NCBI GenBank assembly: GCA_012520235.1
Contig: JAAYOR010000030.1
Span: forward strand, 1 to 37,258
Direction of reading: 5' to 3'
Source of the DNA: Fretibacterium sp.
GTDB lineage: Bacteria; Synergistota; Synergistia; Synergistales; Aminobacteriaceae
Length of the DNA stretch: 37,258 nt
Shown here: one piece after another, positions 7,874-16,423 of the stretch
Layout: every line of letters starts with the position of its first letter
How positions within the stretch are numbered: position 1 is the first letter of the stretch
Program-made: the position numbers and the translations under genes
The notes under the pieces: model-generated
Databases searched by the model: none
Told to the model about the DNA's origin: nothing
The model's input: the letters and a program-made list of their open reading frames with translations, nothing else

Positions 7874-9008
7874 AGCAGCTTTACGGCAAAAAGTTTCTCT
7901 GCTGTGCTGTCTTCTCTTTCTTTTTCAACTTCTTTTCGCCTTCCCCTCTCTCGCAGCAACCGCAGCCAATAAGGTCCAAAAAACGGCCAGCGCCGATGTG
8001 AACCTGGACGAGTTAATCGTCGACCCGGAGCTTAAAAAAGAGCGCCAGATCGGACGGCGTACCGTGGAGCAGATAGAGAAGGAATGGCCTCTCATCGCCG
8101 AGCCTGCCCGCCTGACTCGTTTGAAGCTGATCCTGAGCCGTCTGAACCCCTACATGGAGCGCGAGATCCCCTACGAGGTTCGCATCGTCAACACAGAGGC
8201 GATAAACGCTTTCTGCATCTCCGGAGGGTTTATCTTCTTCACGTCCGGTCTCCTGGATATCCTGAGCACCGATGCGGAGATCGCGGCTATCATGGCTCAC
8301 GAGATGATCCACGCCGATCAAAAGCACAGCCTCAGGATGGCTGCCAAGTCCAATAAAGTGACTTTAGCCACTTTGGCTGCCATGCTCCTGAGCGGAGGCG
8401 CCGCTGCTCCCATAATCCTGGCTCAGGTGGCTCAGGTGGCGATCACCAACTCCTACTCCATTGAGTTCGAGAAAGAGGCGGACTCCATGGGGCTGGACGC
8501 CCTCATCAAAGCCGGTTACCCTCCCTCCGCAATGCTGACGGTCATGGAGAAGTTCTGCAACCAGGAGTTGCGTCAGCCCATCATCGATTATGGCATCTAC
8601 ATGACCCATCCAGAGGCTAAGGAACGAGTGCAAAGCACGACGCAAAGAATGGAGGAGCTGGGGCTCAAGATCATGAGGAAACAGCCTCTGGGCGTCTTGC
8701 GCACAAAGATCGAGACAAGCAAAGGGCGTCTAACCCTGATGATGGACAAAACGCCCATCTGGAGCGGCAAGAACACGCCCGAAGTGCAAAAAGCTTTTGA
8801 GGCGACCCTCGCCATCCTGGACGAAAATTTTCAGATGGAGACAGCACCGTATGACCTGCGTCTTGAAGGAGACTGCCTTTTTCTGAAAAATATAATTCTG
8901 GCGCAGAAAACACCCGGTGCTGAAGACCTCTCCTCGCTGCGCACGGGCCTCCTCCAGGCTCAGGGGCAGGCAAAGAGAGACCATCCTATGGCCAAATATT
9001 TCCATTAG
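7860..9008 (+). CDS. M48-family metalloprotease, exported
   Basis: A 382-residue zinc protease. Residues 1-32 are a signal sequence (basic start, long hydrophobic run, then LAATA). The zinc-binding HExxH is HEMIH at 147-151, and the third ligand is the glutamate of KEADSMG (Glu206). The short hydrophobic, alanine-rich stretch between them is typical of M48 (BepA/Oma1-like) proteins. No TPR repeats are obvious in the C-terminal 130 residues. The GTG start overlaps the preceding gene and follows GGAGGAG. It likely handles envelope protein quality control. Its linkage with flagellar chaperone genes is unusual and may simply be co-transcription. Confidence 0.9.
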   Translation: MTNFKAALRQKVSLLCCLLFLFQLLFAFPSLAATAANKVQKTASADVNLDELIVDPELKKERQIGRRTVEQIEKEWPLIAEPARLTRLKLILSRLNPYMEREIPYEVRIVNTEAINAFCISGGFIFFTSGLLDILSTDAEIAAIMAHEMIHADQKHSLRMAAKSNKVTLATLAAMLLSGGAAAPIILAQVAQVAITNSYSIEFEKEADSMGLDALIKAGYPPSAMLTVMEKFCNQELRQPIIDYGIYMTHPEAKERVQSTTQRMEELGLKIMRKQPLGVLRTKIETSKGRLTLMMDKTPIWSGKNTPEVQKAFEATLAILDENFQMETAPYDLRLEGDCLFLKNIILAQKTPGAEDLSSLRTGLLQAQGQAKRDHPMAKYFH

Positions 9009-9133
9009 AAGCGGGCAGATAGAAGAAGCTAAAACCCCCAAAGAGCAGGAGAAGGCCGCAAAAACACATAGCCCTCTCTTGTTTTTTGAGAAATCGTTGA
9101 TTATCTCCTACGCATAAAGCGACCCATCACAGT

Positions 9134-9841
9134 TTATTTTTTCGCCCGCGCCGCCAGCGCATCCAGCTCCTGGAGAAGGGGCTGGATACGCTTATCCTGG
9201 GCCCTCTGCTTCAGAGCGTCCGAGGCACTGATCTTCTTTTTCCAATACTCTTCGTTCCTCTTGACGCTGATGCTGATAACGGAACCCTCCAGGGAGAAGC
9301 CAGCAAAGAGCCCCTTTGACATGGAGTAGCTGTAGATAGAAGCTTTTATCTGGGCGTCCGTAGCTGCCTCTGCCCGGCGTCCCACCGGGCCCGCCGCCAC
9401 CGCAATGTCCCCACCCAATTTCACCTTGCTGCCTAAAAAGGCCTCAACGCCCTTCTTATTTTTCACGACGAGAACCAGAGACACCTTCTGCGCTCCAAGC
9501 TGAAGCCCCAGAGACCCGCCCCCGAGGTTATAAAAGCTGGGCCCATACCATTTGCCCCCCTCACGGCGCAGGATCAGACCCTCCCCGTATGTTCCTCCGA
9601 CGACAAACCCGGCCTTGACCAGAGATGGCACAAAGGCGACCGCCTGAGCTCCGGCAATCACATCAGCCATGCTCTCCACATCCTCCGCCTTCGTCATGCC
9701 CCGCAGCACCTCAACGGAATCCCGAATCAGCTCGTCCACGGAGGCTGCCCATGCAGCCTTTCCTCCCATAGAAAGCACCATGCCCATCAAAAAAAGGAAT
9801 GCCGCATCCAGCCAGATTTTTGATGCTCTCTTGTACTTCAT
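9134..9841 (-). CDS. Secreted SYLF-domain (YSC84/DUF500) protein
   Basis: A 235-residue protein with a signal peptide ending near AWAA (about residue 33). The mature part matches the SYLF lipid-binding family: an N-terminal helix with ASVDELIRDSVEVLRGM, then IAGAQAVAFVPSLVKAGFVVGG, a tryptophan-tyrosine segment (GGKWYGPSFYNLGG) and the glycine-rich LGLQLGAQ strand. Bacterial members are thought to bind membranes or lipids in the periplasm; the exact role is unknown. The start overlaps the stop of the Ppx/GppA gene as ATGA, making this the last gene of the minus-strand operon. It converges on the M48 gene. Confidence 0.9.
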   Translation of the reverse strand: MKYKRASKIWLDAAFLFLMGMVLSMGGKAAWAASVDELIRDSVEVLRGMTKAEDVESMADVIAGAQAVAFVPSLVKAGFVVGGTYGEGLILRREGGKWYGPSFYNLGGGSLGLQLGAQKVSLVLVVKNKKGVEAFLGSKVKLGGDIAVAAGPVGRRAEAATDAQIKASIYSYSMSKGLFAGFSLEGSVISISVKRNEEYWKKKISASDALKQRAQDKRIQPLLQELDALAARAKK

Positions 9842-10893
9842 CCCGCTCTCCCTCTTCTCAAGTTTTTTGAATTTTTTTGAGTTTTTCCGTCCAGAGCACT
9901 GTCAAACATCTCCAGCAGAAGCCCATGACGGAGCCCGTTGATGCTCACAGTCAGAGCGGGAAGCTCCAGCGCCTCCAGAATACCCCGAACGATGCAAGCG
10001 CTTGCCAGAATAATGTCCGCCCTGCGGGGCGGAAGTCCGGGAATAGCTCTCCGTTGCTCTACGCTGCAGGAGGCAAAGAGCTCCACCTGCCCCTCAACAT
10101 CCGCTCGGGTCAGCTCCAACCCATTCAGTTTCAAAGGGACAAAGGAGACGGCCCCCAGTTTCACCGAGGCCATCGCGACAACCCCACCCCCCAGACCAAT
10201 GAGAGAGAGGGAGGAGACCGGGCTCAGTTCCGCCTTCAAAATGGAGTCCACGTAGCTCAGAGCTTCCTGCAGAGCACTCTCCGTCACGGGGTCCATGGAC
10301 AGAAACCGCTCCGTCAGACTCACTGCCCCCAAGGGGATGCTGAACGACCTTTCAATACTCCGAGGAGTTCCAAAGACAAACTCCGTGCTTCCCCCGCCTG
10401 TATCAAATACAGCCAAAGGTGAGTCCAAAGGTCTTGAACAGTCAGCAAAAGCACTGAGCGCCCCTCTCCAGGAGAGGCGGGCTTCCTCGGTTCCGGAGAT
10501 GATCTCAAGGACAAGGCCCGTCCTCTCCTGAATCCTGCGGGCAAACTCCTCAGAGTTCAACGCCTGACGCAAAGCCATCGTTCCCACGAGGCGAGGACGG
10601 CTACCCAGCGCCTCAGCCCTTTTTGCAAGACGCTCGATCACCCTCAGCCCACTTTGCATCGTCGCCTCGCTCAACCTGCCCTCTTGCATCCCCCTTCCAA
10701 GCCCCACCACCTCGGTCGTGTCCAAAAGGGTCCGCAGCCCTCCGGACACCCGACGTGCCACCCGAAGCTTGATGGAGTTGCTGCCAACGTCAAGGACAGA
10801 GCGGACCTCGCCCTCACGCTGTCGGCATGCCATCCGGTTTTTATCACGTAAAGGGCGACCATGAGGACGCTTAGTTCTACGTCGCTTTGCCAT
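9838..10893 (-). CDS. Ppx/GppA-family exopolyphosphatase or pppGpp phosphatase
   Basis: A 351-residue protein from the ATG at 10893, chosen for the GGAG 10-13 bases upstream; a longer frame reaches 10941. It carries the ASKHA-fold signatures of Ppx/GppA: VLDVGSNSIKLRV (phosphate 1), EIISGTEEARLSWRG, and DTGGGSTEFVFG (phosphate 2). It lacks the C-terminal HD-like domain of long Ppx proteins, consistent with the short form. Members hydrolyse polyphosphate and/or pppGpp, and sequence alone does not settle which. The first 30 residues are unusually basic. It overlaps the yibE/F-like gene by 17 bases and the SYLF gene by four. Confidence 0.9.
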   Translation of the reverse strand: MAKRRRTKRPHGRPLRDKNRMACRQREGEVRSVLDVGSNSIKLRVARRVSGGLRTLLDTTEVVGLGRGMQEGRLSEATMQSGLRVIERLAKRAEALGSRPRLVGTMALRQALNSEEFARRIQERTGLVLEIISGTEEARLSWRGALSAFADCSRPLDSPLAVFDTGGGSTEFVFGTPRSIERSFSIPLGAVSLTERFLSMDPVTESALQEALSYVDSILKAELSPVSSLSLIGLGGGVVAMASVKLGAVSFVPLKLNGLELTRADVEGQVELFASCSVEQRRAIPGLPPRRADIILASACIVRGILEALELPALTVSINGLRHGLLLEMFDSALDGKTQKNSKNLRRGRAG

Positions 10894-12058
10894 CCTGCTT
10901 CTCCGTTTCCGACTGGCGGCTATATCGTTCCTGCAGCACAAAAAATGAGGCTGTAAAAGGGATCGTCAACAACAAGCCCACCGTCCCGGCCAGGCTCTGA
11001 ACCAGCTCCTCCGCAATGTAAGGGTCGTTGAACAGGCCTCGGATCTCTGCACCGGCGTTGGTGATGAGCAGCACCGTAGCCATGGAAGAGCCGATGTAGG
11101 CCAAGATAAGCGTGTTGATCATGCTCCCCAGCATCTCACCCCCCACGTGCATCCCGGCATACCAAAGTCTCCGCAGCGGAATGTCGGGGTCGTAATCGAC
11201 CAGCTCCGCCATGGAAGCTGTAATCGATATTCCGACGTCAAGGACAGCTCCTATCGCTCCGATGATGACCGAGGCCAGCAGAACCCCTCTGATATCTATT
11301 CCCGGCAGAGTGGAGGCCAGGAGAGCGGCGCTCTCACCCGCAAGGCCCGTCAACTTCCACATGAAGACCATGACCACGCCCCACAAAAAGCCGCCGGTCA
11401 CTCCACCCAGGCTCCCAAGAAGCGCCACAGTGCGATAACGGCTCCTCCGAACGACGCAGGCCACCGTCGCTACGGAAGTTATAAGAGCGGCCGCAAAGCC
11501 CAGAGGGATAGGACTCCAACCGGCCACGATCAGAGGCACAACCCCCCAGAGCAGACAGAGGATCGAGATGCCCAACCCCAGAAGAGCCCGGAATCCAGAC
11601 CAACCTGCAAAGACCAGGAGCAGGGATGACGTGAAGGAGACAATCCCCGCGACAGCAGGGAGGCGAAAGGCGTCGGCAATGGAGTATTGCCTTGCTCCAT
11701 CCTCAAAGGAGTCCTGGACCAGAAGGTACCGCCCTCCCGGAGTCGGATCAACCCCCGTCCCGGCCAGGCGGGTCACCAGGAGATCGTGCGTCTCTCCTTT
11801 CTGCGCCCCGGTCAGCAGCCTGACGGTTAAAGGTCGCTCAAGCATCTGAAAAGTCTCTTCCTCTGCCGTATCTTCACCGGAAGAAGAGGGAACCTTCCGC
11901 TCCGCTCCGGCAGCAAGCAGATGGACAACCAAAGACTCCCCGGAATCCCAGTGTCTCAGGGTCCAAAAGTTCACGGCACCGTACACCGCCCAAGAGAAGA
12001 GCAGAGCTGCCAGAAGCCGTAGGAGGACCTGTTTGCCAATCAGGGAAAAACCTCTCAC
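10877..12058 (-). CDS. YibE/F-like multi-pass membrane protein
   Basis: A 393-residue protein beginning at GTG, which shares bases with the stop of the MoaD-like gene (GTGA). It has an N-terminal membrane anchor (about 8-30), an extracytoplasmic domain of roughly 100 residues, then six or seven hydrophobic segments from residue 135 to the end. The conserved YibE/F block GAIGAVLDVGISITASMAELV followed by GMHVGGEMLGSMINTLILAY is clear. The family is widespread in Gram-positive and related bacteria and its function is unknown. It sits in the minus-strand operon between a beta-grasp protein and a Ppx/GppA phosphatase. Confidence 0.9.
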   Translation of the reverse strand: MRGFSLIGKQVLLRLLAALLFSWAVYGAVNFWTLRHWDSGESLVVHLLAAGAERKVPSSSGEDTAEEETFQMLERPLTVRLLTGAQKGETHDLLVTRLAGTGVDPTPGGRYLLVQDSFEDGARQYSIADAFRLPAVAGIVSFTSSLLLVFAGWSGFRALLGLGISILCLLWGVVPLIVAGWSPIPLGFAAALITSVATVACVVRRSRYRTVALLGSLGGVTGGFLWGVVMVFMWKLTGLAGESAALLASTLPGIDIRGVLLASVIIGAIGAVLDVGISITASMAELVDYDPDIPLRRLWYAGMHVGGEMLGSMINTLILAYIGSSMATVLLITNAGAEIRGLFNDPYIAEELVQSLAGTVGLLLTIPFTASFFVLQERYSRQSETEKQDGKAT

Positions 12059-12324
12059 AGGACGTCCCCCCCTCTCATCGGCATCAGGCTCACCGTATCC
12101 CCGTCGGCCAGCTCTTTCTCAAAAACTCCATGCCGCACGGGAGCGTTGTTGACGAGGATGATAGCCCGAGTATCCTGGTCACCCCCCAGGATGGAGTCCT
12201 CAAAGCCTTTGCCGTAGAGGTCTATCAAAGCCATCACGACATCCATCACGCGCCGCTCCGAGAGGAACACCTCAGACGTCCCGGCCAGGTCCGCCAACTC
12301 TCCGAACAGCAGCACCTTAACCAT
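12055..12324 (-). CDS. MoaD/ThiS-like beta-grasp protein
   Basis: An 89-residue protein from the ATG at 12324, preceded by GAGGAG; longer in-frame starts run into the upstream gene. The start VKVLLFGELADLAG and the later AIILVNNAPVRHG...DGDTVSLMPMRGG follow the MoaD/ThiS ubiquitin-like sulfur-carrier pattern (compare LFAxLRE and DEVAxxPPVxGG). In canonical carriers the Gly-Gly is the very C-terminus, but here residues 85-86 are followed by Asp-Val-Leu. Activation by adenylation would need trimming, or the protein has another role. No MoeB, MoaE or ThiF partner is nearby. It overlaps both neighbours. Confidence 0.8.
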   Translation of the reverse strand: MVKVLLFGELADLAGTSEVFLSERRVMDVVMALIDLYGKGFEDSILGGDQDTRAIILVNNAPVRHGVFEKELADGDTVSLMPMRGGDVL

Positions 12325-12796
12325 CCAGCCTCTCCTCAGAGTAAGAGCCCTCCAGGGGCTCAAGGACCTCCACGTTTGGGCTCCCGAACCGAACCCACTC
12401 ACAAAAAGCTTCCTTTTGGTCGGGGGGCAGGCGTATCAACCAACGGACGGAGTCCGAGCCCAGACGCGCCATCCCCGCTTCCCAGGAGGCACTGACCACA
12501 GCTGCCCAAGGCAGCAGAAGCCGCTTCACCCGTCGCCCGAGGACACAGGTCTCCTGCTCCAGCCCCATTTCGCCCAGAATAAAAGCACGTCGATAGGTAG
12601 CAATGGAGAGACACAGCACCCCGAGGATCACGTAAAGCAGAAAAGCGCTCAAATCCCTCTGCCCGGCAGGCAGCAAAAAACGCCGTAAACCGTCACCCAA
12701 CAGGAAGACCCCAAATCCCAAGCCTCCCCAGAGGAAGAGCGCAGGTTTTCTGTACTCCTCTCTGAGGGGTAGAAGTCTTCCGGCTTCGTCTCGCAT
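12317..12796 (-). CDS. Small membrane protein with PH-like C-terminal region
   Basis: A 159-residue protein I do not recognise firmly. Two hydrophobic segments (about 18-36 and 49-66) form a hairpin. The remainder is soluble, beginning YRRAFILGEMGLEQ and continuing with RVKRLLLPWAAVVSASW. This order, two helices and then a beta-rich segment with a Trp after I/L-PW, resembles bacterial PH-domain membrane proteins. It begins three bases after the permease stop and ends overlapping the MoaD-like gene by eight bases. No function is assigned. Confidence 0.7.
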   Translation of the reverse strand: MRDEAGRLLPLREEYRKPALFLWGGLGFGVFLLGDGLRRFLLPAGQRDLSAFLLYVILGVLCLSIATYRRAFILGEMGLEQETCVLGRRVKRLLLPWAAVVSASWEAGMARLGSDSVRWLIRLPPDQKEAFCEWVRFGSPNVEVLEPLEGSYSEERLDG

Positions 12797-12799
12797 CTC

Positions 12800-13729
12800 T
12801 CAATCCCTCTCCTCTCGATGGAAGGGGATCCCAAGGGCAGCCGGAGCTCTCAAAAGGATGCTGCGTCCCTTGCCCACGGCAATGATAAGCAGAACCAGGA
12901 TCGTCATCGCATAGGGCAACATCATCAAAAGAGGTGCAGGAATAGGGGTTCCAGCGGTCTGAAGCCGAAGCTGAAAAGCCTCAACCCCGCCAAAGAGATA
13001 CGCCCCAAGCGCTGCCTGAAAGGGGTTCCAGAGGGCAAAGATGACCATCGCAACCGCGATCCAGCCTCTCCCTGCAACCATGCCCTCAGCCCAGAACTTG
13101 TTGTAGACGACCGACATATAGCCACCCCCCAGAGCAACCAGCCCCGAGCCGACAATGCAATAAAAATAACGGAGCCGGGCTACGGGGAGACCCATCGCAT
13201 CAGCCGCTTTGGGGTTGTCCCCTATGGCGCGCAAGTTCATCCCCGGCCGCGTGAAGTTCAGATAGACATAAAGGACCACCACCAGAGCGAACGAAAGGTA
13301 GACCATCGCATCCTGATTGAAAAAAACCCGTCCCAGGACCGGAAGCTCCGCCAGACCAGGCAAAGGGAAGGAATGCAGTCCTGATATCGCGACCCCGATG
13401 TGATTACGCCCCATCAGAGCGCTGGCCCCGGAGCCAAACATCGTCATGGCGAGACCGCACACTACCTGATTGCTTCCCAGGGACACGCACAGAAAAGCGT
13501 GCAGCAGGCCCAGGCATCCCCCAAGGAGGAAAGCGAACAAGAGCCCCAGCCAGGGGCTGCCGGTCGAAAGCGTCACGACAAAGCCTGACAAGGCTCCCAT
13601 CAGCATGATGCCCTCAAGCCCCAGGTTGGTTATCCCACTCTTCTCCATGAGGATCTCGCCCAAGGTCGCATACAGGATGGGCGTTCCACTGCGCACCGCT
13701 GCGGCCAGAATAGGCGTCAAGGTTTCCAT
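12800..13729 (-). CDS. ABC transporter permease, nucleoside/BMP type (NupQ/YufQ-like)
   Basis: A 309-residue inner-membrane permease of the RbsC-like superfamily (BPD_transp_2). The opening ILAAAVRSGTPILYATLGEILMEKSG and NLGLEGIMLMGA are characteristic of the second permease of BMP-family (purine nucleoside or related) importers. About eight hydrophobic segments are visible, together with the conserved GMNLRAIGDNPKAADAMG cytoplasmic loop that docks with the ATPase. It starts three bases after the other permease. The substrate cannot be fixed from sequence; nucleosides are the usual ligand of this subfamily. Confidence 0.92.
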   Translation of the reverse strand: METLTPILAAAVRSGTPILYATLGEILMEKSGITNLGLEGIMLMGALSGFVVTLSTGSPWLGLLFAFLLGGCLGLLHAFLCVSLGSNQVVCGLAMTMFGSGASALMGRNHIGVAISGLHSFPLPGLAELPVLGRVFFNQDAMVYLSFALVVVLYVYLNFTRPGMNLRAIGDNPKAADAMGLPVARLRYFYCIVGSGLVALGGGYMSVVYNKFWAEGMVAGRGWIAVAMVIFALWNPFQAALGAYLFGGVEAFQLRLQTAGTPIPAPLLMMLPYAMTILVLLIIAVGKGRSILLRAPAALGIPFHREERD

Positions 13730-13732
13730 CTG

Positions 13733-14794
13733 TTATCTCCCCCCGTCCCAGGAAATTTTGTACTTGTAGAAAAACTCCCCTCCCAGCACAAAGAACAGGA
13801 TCAACCCCTGGAGGATCGTGCTCGTCGCAACGGGCAACCCCATCATAATCTGGAGCGCATCGCCTCCGGCCATCAGAGCTCCCATCAGGAACGCCACCAG
13901 GAGACTGACCAACGGGTTGAGGTGCGAAAGCCACGCTACGATAATCGCCGTATAACCATACTCCGCCGTAAAACCGGCCTGAAGCCGTCCCTCCAGCCCC
14001 GATACCTCACACATCCCAGCAAGGCCTGCTATTGCCCCGGAGAAGAACATGACAAGGACCACACTGCGTTCGTAGTTCATCCCCGCGTAGTGGGCTGCAC
14101 GCGCGTTGCTGCCGATGACCTGTATTTCATATCCCCAGCGGCTCCGGCGGAGCAGGAACCACATGAGAAGCGTCAGGAACAGGACGACGTAAAGCCCCAG
14201 GTGGATGCGCGTCCCCCACAGGGTGGGCAGACGGGCCGAGTCGATAAAAGGCTTCGTCATCGGGAAGCCCAGCGAAGCGGGATCCCTCCAGGGGCCGTAG
14301 ACAAAGTACTCCAGCCCTCGGATGGCAATGTAATTCAGCATGAGAGTGGAGATGATCTCATTGACGTTCCAGCGCGCTTTAAGGACTCCGGCAAAGCCGG
14401 ACCAGAGACCGCCCAGGAGCATTGCGAACAGGGCCATGAGCCCCAGCATCGCAAACGGGTTCTCCATAGGGAAATACCGTACCGCTGCTGCGGCAGCCAG
14501 AGCTCCCATCAAGGCCTGTCCCTCAGCTCCGATATTCCAGAGCAACATTGTGAAACAGGACATGGTGGCCAGCGAGACCATCGCAAGAGGAAGAGCCTTG
14601 ACAATAGTCTCGCTGAGGTCATAGGCACTCCCAAAAGCCGAGGAGGCCATCACCGTGTAGGCCTTGAGGGGAGAGACCCCTTGGAAGTAGAGAAAAAGGC
14701 TCCCTATGGCGAAGGCCATGAGGACGGAACACACCGGCACAGTCACTTTCAGCCAGGCAGAAGGGACCAGTCTCTTTTCAATTTTAAGCCTCAT
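13733..14794 (-). CDS. ABC transporter permease, nucleoside/BMP type (NupP/YufP-like)
   Basis: A 353-residue permease, the first of the pair. After an N-terminal helix it shows GVSPLKAYTVMASSAFGSAYDLSET, FNIGAEGQ-like LLWNIGAEGQALMGA, and ARWNVNEIISTLMLNYIA, all hallmarks of this subfamily. The docking loop is IQVIGSNARAAHYAGMN. It has roughly eight to ten membrane segments. Its start overlaps the ATPase gene end by 11 bases, which ensures coupled synthesis. The associated lipoprotein binding component is not present in the window. Confidence 0.93.
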   Translation of the reverse strand: MRLKIEKRLVPSAWLKVTVPVCSVLMAFAIGSLFLYFQGVSPLKAYTVMASSAFGSAYDLSETIVKALPLAMVSLATMSCFTMLLWNIGAEGQALMGALAAAAAVRYFPMENPFAMLGLMALFAMLLGGLWSGFAGVLKARWNVNEIISTLMLNYIAIRGLEYFVYGPWRDPASLGFPMTKPFIDSARLPTLWGTRIHLGLYVVLFLTLLMWFLLRRSRWGYEIQVIGSNARAAHYAGMNYERSVVLVMFFSGAIAGLAGMCEVSGLEGRLQAGFTAEYGYTAIIVAWLSHLNPLVSLLVAFLMGALMAGGDALQIMMGLPVATSTILQGLILFFVLGGEFFYKYKISWDGGR

Positions 14795-16349
14795 GGCAAC
14801 ATTCCTCTTCTTTCAGGACTTCCGATGCCCGGGAACCAGCCATCATCAGCCCTATCTTCTCGAAAGAGACAGCGGATGGCTCAGCCAGGACTCCCATAAA
14901 CTGCCCCTTGAAGATGACAGCCAACCGATCGCTCATGGCCATGAGTTCGTCAAGGTCCTCGGAGACCAGGAGGATGGCGCAGCCCTGTTCACGCGCGCAG
15001 AGGATCTGCTCCCTCACGTAGCGCGTTGCAGCGATGTCCAGGCCCCAGGTGGGGTGCATGGCTATCAGCACTCTGAGATCTCTTGAGAGCTCCCGGCCCA
15101 ACAGCAGCTTCTGCAGGTTGCCCCCGCTGAGATTGCGGACGGGGGTACGGCCTGAGGGAACGGAGACGTGGTAATTGTCAATGATGTTGCGGGAGTGCTC
15201 CTCACAAGAGCTCCAGTCGATGACGCCATGCCGGGAGAACGGAGCCTGCCAGTAGCTGCGTAAAACGGAGTTGACGTTGACGTCCAAATCCGCCGCCATC
15301 CCAACCTGCTTGCGGTCGGACGGGACGTAATGAACTCCCCGATCGATGAAGGCACGCGGGGAGGCGTGAGTCATGTCCTCTTCCTGAAGATAGATTTTCC
15401 CCTCCGTCACAGCCCTGAGGCCCACCACAGCCTCGCAAAGCTCTCTTTGTCCGTTTCCGGCTATCCCTGCTACGCCCAGTATCTCATGAGGCCTCAGGCA
15501 GAAGGAGAGGCCCTCCACCGCAGGGAGCCCCCTATCATTCAGCACGGAGATGTTCTCCACCTCAAGGAGCTCCGGCCCCGGCTGAAGAGGGCTCTTGAAG
15601 AGGTCGATGGGCACCTTCTCTCCCATCATCATTTCGGCCAGGGCTTCCGGAGTCGTCTCGTTTGTCATCACAGTCCCCGCATTCCGTCCCTTGCGCAGTA
15701 CCGTGACGCGAGAGGTCTCGTTCATCACCTCATGCATCTTATGGGTGATGAAGACGATCCCATGCCCCTCCTCCTTCATCCGGCGCATCGTCTTGAAAAG
15801 ATACCCCGCCTCCTGGGGCGTGAGAACAGCCGTCGGCTCGTCCAGAATCAGAACCTCAGCGTTGCGATAGAGCATCTGCAGAATAGCCACCCGCTGCTGT
15901 TCTCCCGTGGAGAGCTGCCAGACGAACGCGCTGGGGTCGATTTGCAGACCGTAATGTTCTGATATCTCGGCTATTCGGTCCTGAATTTTTCTGCGAGGGA
16001 GAAAGAAACCCGTCCCCTCCAGCCCCAGGATCATATTCTCCCAGACCGTCTGAGTCTGCACCAGCATGAAATGCTGATGGACCATCCCAATCCCGGCTGC
16101 AATCGCATCCTTGGGCGAACGGAAAACTCTCTGAGTCCCCTTGATAAAAATCTGCCCTTTCTCCGGAGCGTAAAGACCATAGAGCACGTTCATCAAAGTG
16201 GATTTTCCGGCTCCATTCTCACCCAGGAGCGCGTGGACCTCTCCGGCTTTCACAGAAAAATCAACATCATCGTTGGCAGTCACTCCCGAAAAAAGCTTGG
16301 TGATCCCCCGCATCTCCACCAGCGGAGTTGTCCGAGCTTCCCCTTGCAT
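14784..16349 (-). CDS. ABC transporter ATPase with two nucleotide-binding domains (NupO/YufO-like)
   Basis: A 521-residue protein from the ATG at 16349, which follows AAGGAGGAGAGG; the frame is open to 16427 but lacks such a site. Domain 1 has Walker A GENGAGKST (43-51), signature LSTGEQQRV and Walker B VLILDEPTAVL. Domain 2 has the usual degenerate Walker A (GIAGNGQREL), signature LSGGNLQK and the GLDIAA segment. This double-ATPase design powers RbsA/NupO-type importers. Domain 2 carries HPTWGLD where PTRGLD is usual. An 8-base-arm palindrome lies 35 bases upstream and could be an operator. Confidence 0.94.
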   Translation of the reverse strand: MQGEARTTPLVEMRGITKLFSGVTANDDVDFSVKAGEVHALLGENGAGKSTLMNVLYGLYAPEKGQIFIKGTQRVFRSPKDAIAAGIGMVHQHFMLVQTQTVWENMILGLEGTGFFLPRRKIQDRIAEISEHYGLQIDPSAFVWQLSTGEQQRVAILQMLYRNAEVLILDEPTAVLTPQEAGYLFKTMRRMKEEGHGIVFITHKMHEVMNETSRVTVLRKGRNAGTVMTNETTPEALAEMMMGEKVPIDLFKSPLQPGPELLEVENISVLNDRGLPAVEGLSFCLRPHEILGVAGIAGNGQRELCEAVVGLRAVTEGKIYLQEEDMTHASPRAFIDRGVHYVPSDRKQVGMAADLDVNVNSVLRSYWQAPFSRHGVIDWSSCEEHSRNIIDNYHVSVPSGRTPVRNLSGGNLQKLLLGRELSRDLRVLIAMHPTWGLDIAATRYVREQILCAREQGCAILLVSEDLDELMAMSDRLAVIFKGQFMGVLAEPSAVSFEKIGLMMAGSRASEVLKEEECCHEA

Positions 16350-16383
16350 TCGGCCTCTCCTCCTTTTGCAAATTGAATAATGC

Positions 16384-16399
16384 ACAAACTCCAGTTTGT
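16384..16399 (-). promoter_or_regulatory. Palindromic operator-like site upstream of the ABC importer
   Basis: ACAAACT and AGTTTGT form a perfect seven-base inverted repeat around CC, between the RluA-type gene stop and the ATPase start. The size and symmetry suit a dimeric repressor. It has no T-run, so it is not a terminator. No cognate regulator is in the window. Confidence 0.4.
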
Positions 16400-16423
16400 T
16401 AAAGAGGCGCAAAAAACTATCGG

